Part shown: piece after piece, positions 30,731-42,389 of the stretch
How positions within the stretch are numbered: the stretch's first letter is position 1
Layout: every line of letters begins with the position of its first letter
From: Ephydatia muelleri
Lineage: Eukaryota; Porifera; Demospongiae; Spongillida; Spongillidae
Reading direction: 5' to 3'
DNA length: 64,000 bases
Assembly: GCA_013339895.1 (NCBI GenBank)
Contig: JABACO010000022.1
Location: 2,359,709-2,423,708, forward strand
Translations under genes and position numbers: made by a program
The notes under the pieces: model-generated
Seen by the model: the letters and a program-made list of their open reading frames with translations, nothing else
What the model was told of the DNA's origin: nothing
Databases searched by the model: none

Positions 30731-32229
30731 TTAATAAGGCTTAAGATGTGCACCATTAATCCTTTCAACAACACACTCTTCATTTCCCACTTGCTTTAGC
30801 CTATAAAATCCTTTCCCATGGATCTTCATTATCATGTAAGGACCAACAAACCATGTTTCCAATTTCCCTCCAGCCCGCTTTTTTCGTTTAAAGTCTTTTT
30901 TAAGTATGAATTCACCTATTGAAAAAGAATTGGGTGAATGCTTCCGGTTGTAAACATCTTTTTGCATTTTTTTAAGACGTTGCTCACTTAATCTCTCCAT
31001 ATCCGCTCCTGATGTAGCTTCATTATTGATTATGGGAGTTTCTTTGTCAATTTCAATATCTACTGGCATAAAGTCTCTGCGCCCAAACATCACCTCAAAA
31101 GGTGAAAATGAAGTTGACTCGTGGACGGATGTATTGTACGCATATACACAAGTGTCCAAAAAGACATCCCACACATCATCTTTCTTATCCATAATGAACT
31201 TTACCAACATGTTTTGGAGTGTCTGATTGAATCTTTCGTCAAGTCCATTACCCTTAACTAGAGATAGAAATATGAAAACATATTTCATTTTGCAGGTGCT
31301 GTTAAACTATAACATTACTTGAATTGATTAATGTAGTAAAGAAAACAAAGTAAAATAACAGTACAAGTTAGAAATTATGAAATTGTGAAGCGTGCACTTA
31401 AGTACTGACTAACCTGCGGATGGTAAGGTGTAGTGTATATCCTTTTTACTCCTAAAGCTTTTGCCAATCTCATCTCAAGATCATTTCTAAATTTACTCCC
31501 ATTGTCAGAGGTCAAAACCTTTGGAATTCCCATCCTCATAAAGATCTGATTTGTGTGAGGCGATTTGCAATCATGATTATGACACATTTTATACAGTAAT
31601 ATACCTTAAACAGCACATTACAAACGCCATTTGGGAAAGTAGTCACTGATTGTTAAAATATACCGGTTCCTCTGGCTTGACGTAGGATTCACTGGGCCGA
31701 TGAAATCAATCCCAATATGAGACCATGGAGCCTTCACTGGTATTGGATGTAACTGTGATGTTGAGATGACCATTTTTCTATTCACTCGTTGGCAGGCATC
31801 ACATGCGCGAATAAAAATGGACACAAAAGAACATTTCTGATAGATAACTGGCACGAACATAAAAGCGCATTTGGAAGCTGAGTAGCAGCTTCCCTCCTCT
31901 CCCCCCCACCCCCGTCCATATTTGTTTCACACTAAATTAGCGTCTAGGTGCATGCTGTTTCTAACAGGCCAGCGCCCAAAGTTAAACTGCTTCGCACCTC
32001 AAGTCCTTGTCCCACACCCCCACATTAGGCATCAGTAATCCAAGAATGGTAATGCATATTAACGTACCATTTCTTGTACATCTTTGACTATCCCATTCCA
32101 TTTGTAGTGTTCAGTGATCATTTTAATTGTTCGCTTCAAACCCATATGTCCAGCAGTCGGATCATGATGGCATGCTGCTATAATTTTTAGTTGCTCCTCT
32201 AGAGTTCTTACAAACCTCAATTCCAGTAC
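30731..32229 (-). CDS. Intron-containing GIN1/Ginger-like integrase gene
   Basis: Minus strand, at least four exons: 32229-32068 (AACHHDPTAGHMGLKRT, His-His half of the zinc region, donor GTACGT); about 31810-31620 (CDACQRVNRK, Cys-Cys half, and HIGIDFIGPV, first Asp); about 31540-31414 (VLTSDNGSKF, second Asp, donor GTTAGT); 31252-30731 (GNGLDERFNQ, Glu, then FSPFEVMFGRR and a C-terminal KLETWFVGPYMIMKI). The D-D-E set is complete. The acceptor before the second exon reads CG where AG is expected, so it may be decayed. No Ulp1 or PHD follows. Terminal repeats were not found, so element borders are open; a related but distinct copy of the 23-26 kb type. Confidence 0.65.
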
Positions 32230-32729
32230 CTGCAGTCACCATACAGTCATAAATTAATGCTGGAGGAACCTTAATTGTCTTCCTATACACTTACGTGATC
32301 GTTCTTTTTCTTCTTTTGGACGTACAGAACACCATCTCAAACTACACACATCGCTGCCTTCCTTCTGATTGCCCTTTTAAATATGTCGCTGGAACCACTA
32401 GGGTATCTCGATTATGTGAGTTAAAGAAAGACCGCATCGATAGTTTTGCCGCCATCATAATCAGCAATTGTGGTTGAAACGCTGAACAAAATCGGTTTTT
32501 CATAACATTCCTCCGTTTCTGTCATTCGTGCATTAGAGCCACGTGTACAAAGTGCTAATATGACCGATCAATATTAGGTAATGTATGAACATACAGCAAT
32601 CAGATTCTGGTATACGTCTGATCTTTAACTAAATTCAGTTGTATTATTGGACGAAAAGTGAAGGACAACAGCGCATTTAGTACAAGGACCCGCTGCTATA
32701 AAAACATAGCCATTAAAATGTTAGTGCTC

Positions 32730-32890
32730 AACACGGCAAACTTTTGGCAAGACAGGTACACTTTTGGCTAACAAAATTGTACCGGGGCGGTACACTTTTG
32801 GCAAGGCCGGTACACTTTTGGCGACCAATTGTGTACCGGGGCGGTACAAATTTAGTAACCAAAAATGTACCGCCAGGTACAATATTTGCG
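32730..32890. repeat. Palindromic GTACCGGGGCGGTAC / ACTTTTGGC repeat
   Basis: Four to five copies of ACTTTTGGC(A/T) alternate with near-palindromic GGGGCGGTAC and its complement. Probably a small MITE with internal repeats. No coding potential. Confidence 0.5.
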
Positions 32891-33235
32891 TGACAGGCCA
32901 TGGATAAGGGGAGTGTAGCCATGCTGCCATTCTTCAGCAGCCTGGATAATTGCTTGATGTACACTGGGCATGTTGTGGGGGTTATGGGTCCAGGCCTCTT
33001 ACCCATGGCAACCAGCTTCCTCCCAAGCTCCTGATCAGAGTAGTCTCAGCAGATTCTCAGGAACTGGGCATGGGATAGGAACAGTACCTGGGCATGGGAC
33101 AAGAACAGTACCTGGGTATGGGTATGGGACTAGAATGGCAGGTGTGGGGGGGGGGGGATCAGGTGACTCTGTGTATGCAAAGGGAGCAGTGATCTATCAT
33201 CCAAAGGAGTGGATCACACTGTAAGTCTGACCAGT

Positions 33236-33480
33236 AACGGTCAAAGATGACAGATCAATTGCTGTCGTGTACAATGAGTAGTCGCCATTTGACGGTGGCG
33301 GATCTGAAGTCAACTGGAGGTCACGTGATTGGAGGAGCTCGTCAACAAAGAGGGAGTGGCTTCCATCAATGGCCAGCTCTTCGGGCAGTTGACCTTCCAG
33401 CATACGTGTGTTGCGATTGGCCCCGTGTGACAGTAGTACCCGTAAGGATTCGAGATTTCCCACCAATAATAAGAAATTTG
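33236..33480 (-). pseudogene. Ankyrin-repeat exon, end of an ankyrin protein
   Basis: The minus frame reads GNLESLRVLLSHGANRNTR, a standard ankyrin helix-loop, then LPEELAIDGSHSLFVDELLQ and a Ser/Thr-rich tail, with a possible donor near 33235 (ACTG/GTCAGA). No partner ankyrin repeats in the same orientation are seen upstream; the plus-strand ankyrin piece at 34.1 kb is on the other strand. Confidence 0.4.
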
Positions 33481-34087
33481 AGTAGGCTATTATGACTCTG
33501 AGCATTATTCTTGCTGTTGAAGTAATGGCGGATAGAATGGACAAAGCGCCTGAGGCGAGGTACTATATGGCCCAATTAGAGAGCATCAAGTACATAGAAT
33601 AACTTGTTATTATGTGTTGTGTGTTTTGGCTTAGTTGAGTGGCTGAAGGATGCATGGTTGTTGTAAAAACGAAACAATACTCTCATCTTGCGGACGCCAT
33701 TGCGGTCTGCACGACTTTGACTGTATCTTATGTATAGTAAATGGTCAAGGTCGCCCCAAATTAAGAACCTGTTAGTGCAACTAGTTTTGTGTGTGTTGAA
33801 TGAGCTACTTGTCCATAACCTTTCACCTTACTCGGCACCTTTGAATTGTTCTATTTTATGTTCTGGCAGCCGGCCATTATGAGGCCAGTTGGGAGCGCGG
33901 GAATGAATATCAGCTGCATTGTGTTCTTCACGCATTCAGCTCTTCGTGAGATCTGAGGCATTCATGAACGTCCAGAAGTCGGTACGCTAGCATACTCACA
34001 ACTCGATGTACATACGGTGCCCGTTGCAGTAAGGTGAGAGAAATATTGGGAAGGAAGGGCTAATGAGATCTAGTACGCTGCCCGACA

Positions 34088-34240
34088 GACGAGCCGGTTA
34101 CTACCCTACTGCACATAGCCGCCTTCGGGGACCACAGCCACATTGTGCAGCTGCTCCTCACGAGAGGGGCAGATCAACAAGGGAATGCCCAACATGACAA
34201 TGGTTTGATCCCACTCCACGTTGCCGCCTTAGATTGTGGG
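34088..34240 (+). pseudogene. Ankyrin-repeat exon fragment
   Basis: After an acceptor-like CCCGACAG (34080-34087) the frame reads TLLHIAAFGDHSHIVQLLL then TRGADQQGN and GLIPLHVAALDCG: one full ankyrin repeat and the start of a second. It ends in a stop by about 34240. Probably a relic of a host gene. Confidence 0.45.
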
Positions 34241-34249
34241 ATCTTTAGT

Positions 34250-35450
34250 ACACCGCCTTAAGTCGCAAATCTTGTAACCAAAACTGTGAGAGGTTTAGAT
34301 TTTAACACCACAACATGACCTGTCCGAAATGAATATTTAACTGGTAACAGCCCTTAATTATGTTGAGTGGTCATCATCATTCATTGTAAAAATAGATCAA
34401 AGAGCAGGTCGGGTCGCACGAGGCCTCTTTTGTCTAAGAATTGTGCAGTGGAGAAATTTAACACCTAAGGGATGCTGCATCAAAATGAATTTAATTATGC
34501 TGCATGATTTACAGCTCTAACAAATGGAGTGTTTCCCATGAATTGGCATGTATTACTCAAGTTGAGAACACATCCTGGTCTCCAGTACCAGGACTCCAAC
34601 ACAAGAGGCAGGAGCATCTTATTATGTTTTCTTTTTATACTGTTATTACTTACTTTGTATTAAATTAATTAGTAACCACAATTGGAGTTTGTCACACACC
34701 TCTGCCATGCCTGTCTGCCTCCAAAGACACACATCTGTACTGAACAACTTCTTCATCAACCTATATGCATGAGCTGCTTTAATCTGAACTTAACGGTTGG
34801 TTTAATCTGGTTGAGATGGATTCAACTCGCCTCTTGACACAGTCTACTTAGTCATTTCATTTGAAAAACTACTCATGCTTGACATTAGTGTTAGATACTC
34901 ATCCATGAAATTGGGAAAGGCAACCTTACACTCTTCAATGCTTTGGTCAGCTTCTGAACTGTTTGCCTAGTTGCTTGTGTAGATCCATTGACTGATGCTG
35001 TCTCTCAGAATGGCAGTCATTGCTCGTTCATGATGTGGGAGCTATCGTGTGCCATATGCCTTTTGTGGCTTGAAAATGAAACGTATTGCCTGTTTCTACT
35101 TCCTTCACTACACTTTTCCGTCTCAATGATGATGAAATTTCTATCCTACTGCCTCGCAAAGGCAGTTGATAGTACAGTCTGCCCTTGTTAAGAGCACCAC
35201 GTTTGTTCTGTGCGCTTGTACCATACAATGCGCTTGTAACGGGAGTGGTTTAGTGGTTTTTATGTATCACAAAATGATTTAAATTGCGTGTGTAAACATT
35301 GACTTTACTCAAGAAGTATCATTCAAATCCTGCGTGAAGATATATACTGAGTTTCTCAGCAAACTTCAGAACTGCCATGTATTCCTCTGCAGTGAAAGTG
35401 CCAATGTTGTCATCCACAAATAAGGTAGGCAAAGGAGTGTTCGAATCAGT
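34250..35450. other. Non-coding stretch
   Basis: AT-rich, with only short random frames on both strands. No element ends or tandem repeats found by eye. The 33500-34080 interval is likewise empty. Confidence 0.5.
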
Positions 35451-35454
35451 CTAG

Positions 35455-35860
35455 GCGTATTGTGCACAGCCACTGAACCCGCTGGCCAAAGTCGGTTGCA
35501 ATGTTACGGCAACCGGGTGGGTGCCCTGACCCGCCTCTTGGGGCGAAGTTAGGGACGTATAGCCGCGTCGTTCGGAGCGCGCCCGCGACCAAGGAGAGGG
35601 TCTCTTTGACCCACCTGTGCAGGCCTTCGTAGCCAGAGCTCCCGCGTTCCAGTGGAGGGCGCCATCTCGGACTACTTCGATAGTGTGAGGCCGGCGCATC
35701 CCTCCGCCATGCGCGGGGTTTGCGACTGCGCTTCAGACTGTTGGCTGTAGGTGGCTTCATCTGACCCATCTTAAAACACGGACCAAGGAGTGCAACACGC
35801 GCGCGAGTTTTTGGGTGAGACAAAAAGCCCTGTGGCGCAATGAAAGAGAAGCCGATTGTG
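35455..35860 (+). rRNA. 28S (LSU) rRNA pseudogene fragment
   Basis: The plus strand includes ACACGGACCAAGGAGTGCAA and GTGGCGCAATGAAAG, the highly conserved D2/D3-region core of animal 28S rRNA, preceded by a GC-rich D2-like segment (GTCGGTTGCAATGTTACGG). Near-invariant positions are changed (CCCATCTTAAAAC where functional genes have CCCGTCTTGAAAC; GTGCAACAC for GTCTAACA), mainly G-to-A or C-to-T type. About 400 bp only; flanks unrelated. A dispersed pseudogene, not a functional rDNA unit. Confidence 0.8.
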
Positions 35861-36177
35861 AGGGGAAAGCCATGGAATCACTATCATGCCTGACCTCTTG
35901 CCTAGCAACCAGCTCCAACCAGGCCAAGGCAGTGGTGGCAGACTGAACCTCAACCTTGTCTATCAGCAAATGCCACATTCATGCTCCCTAGATGCTTTGC
36001 CTCTGACATTTAGAGTGTCTTGTAGAATAAATAGAATGTTCTTTCATACATACATAAGTATACGTACATAAGTATACATCATATACTTGTGTAAACTACA
36101 CTGTTCACAGTTGAGAATATATTACTGTCACTAATAATGAATCCACACGTGTACAGACAAATCAGGTTAAATATCCA

Positions 36178-37353
36178 CTTGGAGTCGTCTTGGTTGACAA
36201 ACCGTCTCCCTAGGACCCCATTCCTGAGCTCCAGACGCTGCCACTGTTCCAAAAGCCGTCTAGTTGGTGGCGACTGTGAGCGGCACGTGTTGCCATCAGG
36301 CTGTTGGCCATCTTGATAGTGGCGCAGCACAGGACCAATCACTGGGTCATCCAACTGCAGCTTCCGCATCTCTTCGTCTGATGTTCCAGGAAAACAATGT
36401 ACCACAGCATCAGCTTCCACAGTTTCCTCAGTGTCTTCGATACTTGCATGGTTTGGTCTCCCACATTGCTGGCAAGGCAAGCGGGACAGCGCATCAGCGT
36501 TGCTGTGCTTCAGACCTGGTCGATGAATGATGGTGAAGTCGTACTCAAGCTTCTCCAACCAGTGGGCTAGCTGCCCCTCAGGCTCCTTGAAATTCCGCAG
36601 CCAGGTCAATGATCCATGGTCAGAGCGGAGGGTAAAATGTTTTCCAAGAAGGTATGGTCGCAATTGTTGGGTGAAGTACACCACTGCCAATAGTTCCCGC
36701 CTTGTGACACAGTAATTCCTTTTCGGTTTTGAGAGCAAGCGACTGCCGTAGGCAATGACACGCTCAGAACCGTCTTGCTGCATCTGAGACAGCACACAAC
36801 CAATTCCAGTGTTGCTTGCATCTGTATCCAGGATGAAACTTCTGGAATGGTCAGGGAAGGCCAATATTGGTGGTGACGCCAACTTGAGACGCAGCTTCTG
36901 AAATGATGCTTCACACTCCTCCGTCCAGTTAAAGATAGCAGTCTTCTCTGTAAGGTGATGCAGGGGCCTGGCAATTACTGCAAAGTCCTTACGGTAGTAA
37001 TTGGCAAATCCCAGGAATTGTTGTACATCACGCTGCGACTGGGGCTGAGGCCAAGAAGCAACCTTGCTGAGTTTTGCCGGATCAGCAGCAACTCCCTGGG
37101 CAGAGACCACATGACCAAGAAATGTAACTTCTCGTCTGCCAAACTTGCACTTGCTCAAGTTGAGCTTCAGTCCAGCACTTCGGAAGCGATCCAGCACATA
37201 CTTCAGATTCTGCAGGTGGTCCTCAAAGCTCTTACCGGGTACAACAACATCATCCAGATAAACTAGAGAACGACTCCACTGCAGTCCCATCAGCACAGCA
37301 TCCATCAGCCTCTGGAAGGTTGCAGGTGCATTGCACAACCCGAAGGGCATCAC
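36178..37353 (-). pseudogene. Gypsy B RT palm and RNase H, truncated
   Basis: Begins FGLCNAPATFQRLM, catalytic VYLDDVVV, then RNase H (LDTDASNTGIGCVLSQ, YCVTRRELLAVV) and NADALSRLPCQQCGR. Pol ends in the spacer before the integrase, at RFVNQDDSKW, where sequence passes into LTR at 36177. RT and RNase H catalytic residues are present; there is no integrase. Confidence 0.8.
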
Positions 37354-37401
37354 CTTGAACTCAAAGAGCCCTTCTGAGGTGCAGAACTCTGTCCTCAGGC
37401 T

Positions 37402-38600
37402 TTACCTCAACTTGCCAATACCCGCTGATGAGGTCCAAGGTAGCGATCCAGCCAGGGTGTCCAACGTGTCATCAACCCTTGGGAGGGGGTAGGCATCCTT
37501 CTTGGTGACACTGTTCACCCGGCGGTAGTCCACACAGAAGCGTGCAGAGCCATCCTTTTTTCGCACCAAGACAACAGGGGAGACCCATGGACTGGATGAG
37601 GGCTGGATGATGTCTTTATGCAGCATTTCTTCAATCAGCTTCCTCGTTTCTTCCCTTTGGGCCGGGGCAGTCCTCCGCACTCGCTGTCTTATGGGGTACG
37701 CATCATCCGTTCTGACTTCGTGCTGCACTCTATCAGTGCGCCCTAGGTCAGCCTGGTTATGAGCAAAGGTGTCCTTGTATGCTAGCAGGAGATGATATAG
37801 CTGCTCCTTTTCTGACTCCTTCAGGTCTTTGTTCGCTTCTACAGCTGACCAGAGTGCGTCTCTCAACTCCTTTGGGGTGCTGGTGACCTGTGGGCTGCTG
37901 TCTTGTGTCCGGATGTTGGAAATCACTTCAATGTCTGCCTCATTTGCTGCCTGCATAATTCCTACTGTTGTTCCTTTTGACACCTTGGTAGAGGTGGAAC
38001 TGAGGTTCAAAAGACGAACTGGGATGCATCCGTTCTGTGGGGTGGCCACTGTCCGAGCCACCAGCACCGGTAGTTTCCCATTCGTTGTGGGCTCCACGAT
38101 CCACACCCCACTGGAAACATCTCCACAACCAGCTGCCATTACTTCAATCTCGCTCCAAGGCGGTATGTGCACTGACTGTAGGAGGTTAACCACCATCCTA
38201 GGAGACTTCCTAACAGTGTCAGAACTGGTTAGTGGTATGACAATCTTCCCATTCTTAAGTGTCAGGAGCCGCTCTCCAGCCTGAATAGTACAGTTGTGTT
38301 GCTCCAGGAAGTCAAGCCCAAGCAGCACTTCAGCTATCAGCCCATCCACCACAACTACGTCTGCTATGAAGCTGCCATCTCCAACCATGATGGTGACTGT
38401 GGTGGTGCCCTGTACCGCTATGGCAGTTCCATCTGGTCCAATTAGTTTGGTTCCACTCCATGGCTTCAGTTCAGTGTGGATACGTTGCCACACAGCACCC
38501 TGTAAGGAGGGTCACTGCAGCACCAGTGTCCAGTAGAAGGGTGGCTGGTATCTTATTCACAAAGCCATTCGCCCGGTATGCTGGGGTGGGTGTGACCGAA
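37402..38600 (-). pseudogene. Gypsy B protease and RT start
   Basis: Protease motif LLLDTGAAVTLL is at about 38545-38510; a frame change follows near 38490, and the next frame (38493-37402) has VLLGLDFLEQHNC and the RT start (VRKKDGSARFCVDYRRVNSV, DAYPLPRVDDTLDTLAG). A second frame change at about 37420 leads to the next piece. Three frames for one pol show it is inactive, or needs frameshifting that I cannot demonstrate. Confidence 0.75.
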
Positions 38601-38912
38601 AATAGGGGGAGGTAGGGGGTACTACTACTATTACTACTTTGAGCCATTGTACCTTGGCCCTCCAGTGTCTGGCTCCCAGCAGGGGCTAACCATTTCCCTG
38701 GTGCTTGCTCCCCTTGGCTGCACACCCACGGGCATAGTGTCCTTTGCCACACTTCCGACAGGTCACCGGTTCGTCTCTCCTCCCACTGTTGGGTTGACTG
38801 CCATGACTTTTGGGTAGCCCTTCCAGTCTGTCCAGTCATTTCAGGATGGTCTGCAGCATACTGGATACAGAATTGTCTGCCACCACCCCTCCCTCCTTAT
38901 CTACGGCACCTA

Positions 38913-39491
38913 CTATTGTCTCCTCCACAGCTGCTGGGTTGGGTGCTCCTCTGGTGTCGCCTGTCCCACCTTTATGGCTGCAGAGGTCCTGTACGACTCC
39001 ATCTCGAGGGTTGCAGCCACGGCCTCATCCAGGGTCTTTGGACGTCTCTGCTTCACTGCAAAGTTGATTTGAGGGTCTGTAATCTGGTCCAGGAAGCGGT
39101 TCAGTGAAAGGCAATCACGGGCTTCCATTTGTAGGTCGGGAAACGCCTTGTCCGCCAACATCCTTAGGTCCTGTGCAAAGTCTGCCCAATCCTGCTTCCT
39201 CTCCTTCCTTCGTACCTGGAATTCAGCCGTGTACAGTTCCCGCTTGCTCGTGGGTTCGAAGCGCTCCTTCAGCGCCTTAACGGCATCCTCGAACTTTTCC
39301 TTCGTAGACTGGGGCAAGCGCTTGAACGCAGTCTGCGCCCGGTCCGTGAGGCGGCGTACCTTCAACCACGCGAGTTTAGCGTCCTCGCCCCAGCGGTTTA
39401 TCGCTGCTACGTCTCCGAAGTGGTCCACCCATTCTACAAAGTCTTTCTCGCCGTTGAACAGTTCTGGTAAGACATACGGCCGATTTGCCAT
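38913..39491 (-). CDS. Gypsy B gag
   Basis: From ATG 39491, right after the primer-site region: MANRPYVLPELFNGEKDF, then helical gag sequence (DWADFAQDLRMLADKAFPDL), ending in a stop at 38913. A zinc knuckle (C-x2-C near 38740 in another frame: CRKCGKGHYARGC-like, degraded) may have been lost by frameshift. The 5' LTR is transcribed into it in frame, giving an artificial N-terminal extension. Confidence 0.7.
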   Translation of the reverse strand: MANRPYVLPELFNGEKDFVEWVDHFGDVAAINRWGEDAKLAWLKVRRLTDRAQTAFKRLPQSTKEKFEDAVKALKERFEPTSKRELYTAEFQVRRKERKQDWADFAQDLRMLADKAFPDLQMEARDCLSLNRFLDQITDPQINFAVKQRRPKTLDEAVAATLEMESYRTSAAIKVGQATPEEHPTQQLWRRQ

Positions 39492-39815
39492 CCTGCCGAC
39501 TACGCCAATGTAAACTACACTGTTCACAGTTGAGAATATATTACTGACACTAATAATGAATCCACACGTGTACAGACAAATCAGGTTAAATATCCCTCTC
39601 CCCATGCCACACCCACATCTCGAACATTCTAGGCTGTTCTTAATCACGTGGGTCCTAATTGCACTACACTTGTATACATCATATACTTGTGATTATAATA
39701 CAACCACAATAACATCCATGCATGACTCAAGGGATCATCCAGCATGGCTCAAGGGATCATCCAGCATGGATCAAGGGATCATCGAGCATGGATCCAAGCA
39801 TATCATCATCCAGTG

Positions 39816-40980
39816 AAATTTGCCGGCCTTGAAAAATAGAGTGCACGTTGTGCAGCCTGCACCTTCTGCCTTCTTGGTTTCTGTTTTGCCTCTTCAGACT
39901 TTTTAATAATCTTTGTCTAAAGTTGATTCGTGTATAGCATTCAAAAGCTAGTTGCTGAAGAGCTATCGGCCATTTCTACAGCTTTGTCATATGCTCATCT
40001 ACGAGAAAAAAATCATTTGCAGCCAAATCGTCTGATCAATTATACTGTCCCGCTCGTGGGATAGAAGATTGGCTTAAACAGTCGTGAGTGCTTGATCACA
40101 GCACCCTTGGTGATATTTAAGTGTTGGATCGCAAACACAATTTTGGTCACGTTATTTTAATCTCTCCAGAGCTCCCTGGACTACATATGCATGAGATTTC
40201 AAACTGTTACTGCTTGTGTTGATGTCCAACTGTTAATGGTTTTGATGTTTTGTGTGACGAGTAAGCTCATTTTGTAGTACATTTTAATTAAGAACACGCC
40301 CTAGCGCATACATTTTAAAATGCATGGAGTACTTTAGCAGCGAGTTGGACAGATGAATGGCTCAGATATGGTGATGGTGCTTTGGGCCAATGCATATAAT
40401 TTACTTCTTAACTTTGCCATGTGGTGAAGCTGACGTAATAAATATCTTACTGTGTACTACTTAACAACTGAAGTCTAAATTGTTGTTTCGGAATATCCTG
40501 AATTGTGATCACCTTTTGTGACTATAAAATCTACAGTTATGTCTGTACCAAACATAAAATGTGCGCACATAACACTATACATAGTTGTATACATATACTG
40601 GGGCATATACATGAAGTAATGACTCCTCGAATTGATTGGTCGCCCATTGATAAATTTTTCAAGGGAAACTGTATTGTCCTTGTGTTTTTTGCGTTCTACT
40701 TTCGTTATCAGTTTGAAGAGGATGAGAACTGTTGGAAGACACATCGGAGTGGTGAAACTCGTTCCGTTGCGCGTAAGTAGTCATTGGGGCGGGAAGGGAT
40801 TTGTATCGATATAATTACATGGTTTTGAAAGAGTGAGATAATCAAAACTCAGTTGTGGCTCCTGTCAGTTGTTTTTGTGTGCCTTTTTCTAGATTCAATT
40901 TACTTGTGCTTTTCTGAAGTCTATTCGATTTAGAGCACAGTTTGATCTAATGTTGCCTGTGTCTGTGCCCATAGTCACCT
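39816..40980. other. Non-coding stretch
   Basis: AT-rich, no recognisable coding region. At 39720-39800 three copies of CAAGGGATCATCCAGCATGG form a short tandem repeat. Frames around 40505-40814 look random. Confidence 0.5.
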
Positions 40981-40984
40981 GATA

Positions 40985-41250
40985 TGTGTGCAATGTTGCT
41001 AGTCTGTGTGTATCAGTGTTCTAGTTGTCTACATCAGTGTCGCTTGGTGTTGTGCATCAGTGTTGCTTGGTGTGCCATCTGTGTGTGTACATCAGTGTTG
41101 CTAGGTGTGTACGTCTGTGTGTGTTCATCAGTGTTGCTTGGTGTGTGCAACACGGTTGCTTGCTAGGTGTGTGTACATCAGTGTTGCTACATCAGTGTTG
41201 CTTGGTGTTTGTACAACACTGTTGCTAGGTGTGTGTGCAACACTGTTGCA
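40985..41250. repeat. CATCAGTGTTGCTTGGTGTGTGT minisatellite
   Basis: About ten imperfect copies of a 20-30 bp GT-rich unit (ATCAGTGTTGCT(T/A)GGTGTGT). Cys/Val-rich frames through it are artefacts. It ends at the splice acceptor of the UHRF1-like fragment. Confidence 0.9.
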
Positions 41251-41251
41251 G

Positions 41252-41850
41252 GTCCAGTTGTGGATGAGTCTAACGCTTCCTCAGGAGATGATGGGCAGAT
41301 CCCCAGGAGATGGAGAAGTGGAAGAAGCCAGACTGTGACCGCTGCAAAAACTATTTCAACAATTAGTGCAAGTTCTGTGTGTGCTTTGTGTGTGTGTGTG
41401 TGTGTGTGGAGGGGGAGAAGCAGGACCCAGACAAACAGATCTTGTGCAGCAAGTGTGACATGGCCTCCACCTCTGGTTACTGGACCCGCCCTTCACATAT
41501 GTTCCTAATGATGAGGACTGGTGTGTGTGTTTGCATGTGCAGGTGCATATGGGTGTACGTTGACCTGGTGACTTTTTAGGTACTGTCCCAAGTGCAAGAC
41601 AGATGTGTTGGAGGTGATTAAGGTGGGGGAGAAGCTGCGACTGTATAAGAAGAAGGCAAAAATGAAGCAAGAAACGAACAGAGACTGGGGAAAGGTTGGT
41701 TTAGGATTTCGTGCTGGGTAAGGGCTGTAGCAGGTTTCAGCTGGTTCTCCACCATATAGGGGATGGCGTGTGTCTGGCATATGAAGGTGTGCACCCTAGT
41801 CCCCTCTGATCACTTTGGCCCCATTCCTATGGATGTTCCGTGTTCAATAA
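41252..41850 (+). pseudogene. UHRF1-like fragment: PHD finger and start of SRA domain
   Basis: Plus-strand pieces in order: KKPDCDRCKNYF (41325), QDPDKQILCSKCDMA (41428), LDPPFTYVPNDEDW (41483-41520), intron with donor GTGTGTG and acceptor [27 protein letters not shown] and KKKAKM...RDWGK (41580-41696), intron 41697-41759, then GMACV...CTLVPSDHFGPIP (41760-41830). This matches the PHD-to-SRA part of UHRF1, which reads histone H3 and hemimethylated DNA. A GT microsatellite replaces the Cys-rich start of the PHD; there is an in-frame TAG at 41364 and a frameshift at DMA/HL. TTD, most of SRA and RING are absent. A decayed duplicate or gene end. Confidence 0.7.
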
Positions 41851-41859
41851 GTGAGCTAG

Positions 41860-42240
41860 CAATTGAATGAGCAATGAATGCAAGGCAACCAGAGACTCAC
41901 ATACCCGGAGCTTTTTACAGCCAACCATTTAAAAAGCTCCTGGTATATCAGACTCTGTCAAGCTGACTGTTGCCAACATAGTTTGATCAGGAACTCGATC
42001 TGCTGAAGGATCACTGTCCGAGCAGGAATGAATGACTCCTAGCATTGCCATTTTATCATGCCAAAGTCCAGTGATGGCTGTAGGCTTCAATTCCACCTCG
42101 TCTAGTCTCAATTATCATTGCTAAGCGAGTTCCAAGCCACTTGATAAACTCTCCCCTTTTGATGTGATTATATCTTTTATGAGCCATTCTCTCCCCCATA
42201 CAGTTGAGGATCTGCTCATGGGGTAGAAACGAAAGACTTT
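41860..42240. other. Non-coding stretch
   Basis: No coding pattern or repeats recognised. Confidence 0.5.
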
Positions 42241-42389
42241 ATTTCAGTTTGCTCTTGTGTACTCTTCAGCTGCTCCACTTGATTCGGGTCTCCTGTGTAA
42301 ACTTGTCATGAACAGCAGGGTCAAAGATGAGAACTGGTAGCAATTCGCATTGTCTTCCAATTCTATTTCCAAGGTATTTCGCTGGTAGT

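Larger units (their letters stand above)
36090..39668 (-). mobile_element. Ty3/gypsy element B, minus strand, internally deleted
   Basis: The 5' LTR (160 bp, 39509-39668) ends TTTACA on the minus strand and is followed by a primer-site-like TTGGCGTAGTCGG. The 3' LTR is truncated to 87 bp (36090-36176), joined directly to pol. CTTG flanks both ends (36086-36089, 39669-39672). Most of the integrase and the first 73 bp of the 3' LTR are lost in one deletion. Shared LTR parts differ at one position (CTGTCAC vs CTGACAC), so the insertion is young. Confidence 0.85.
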
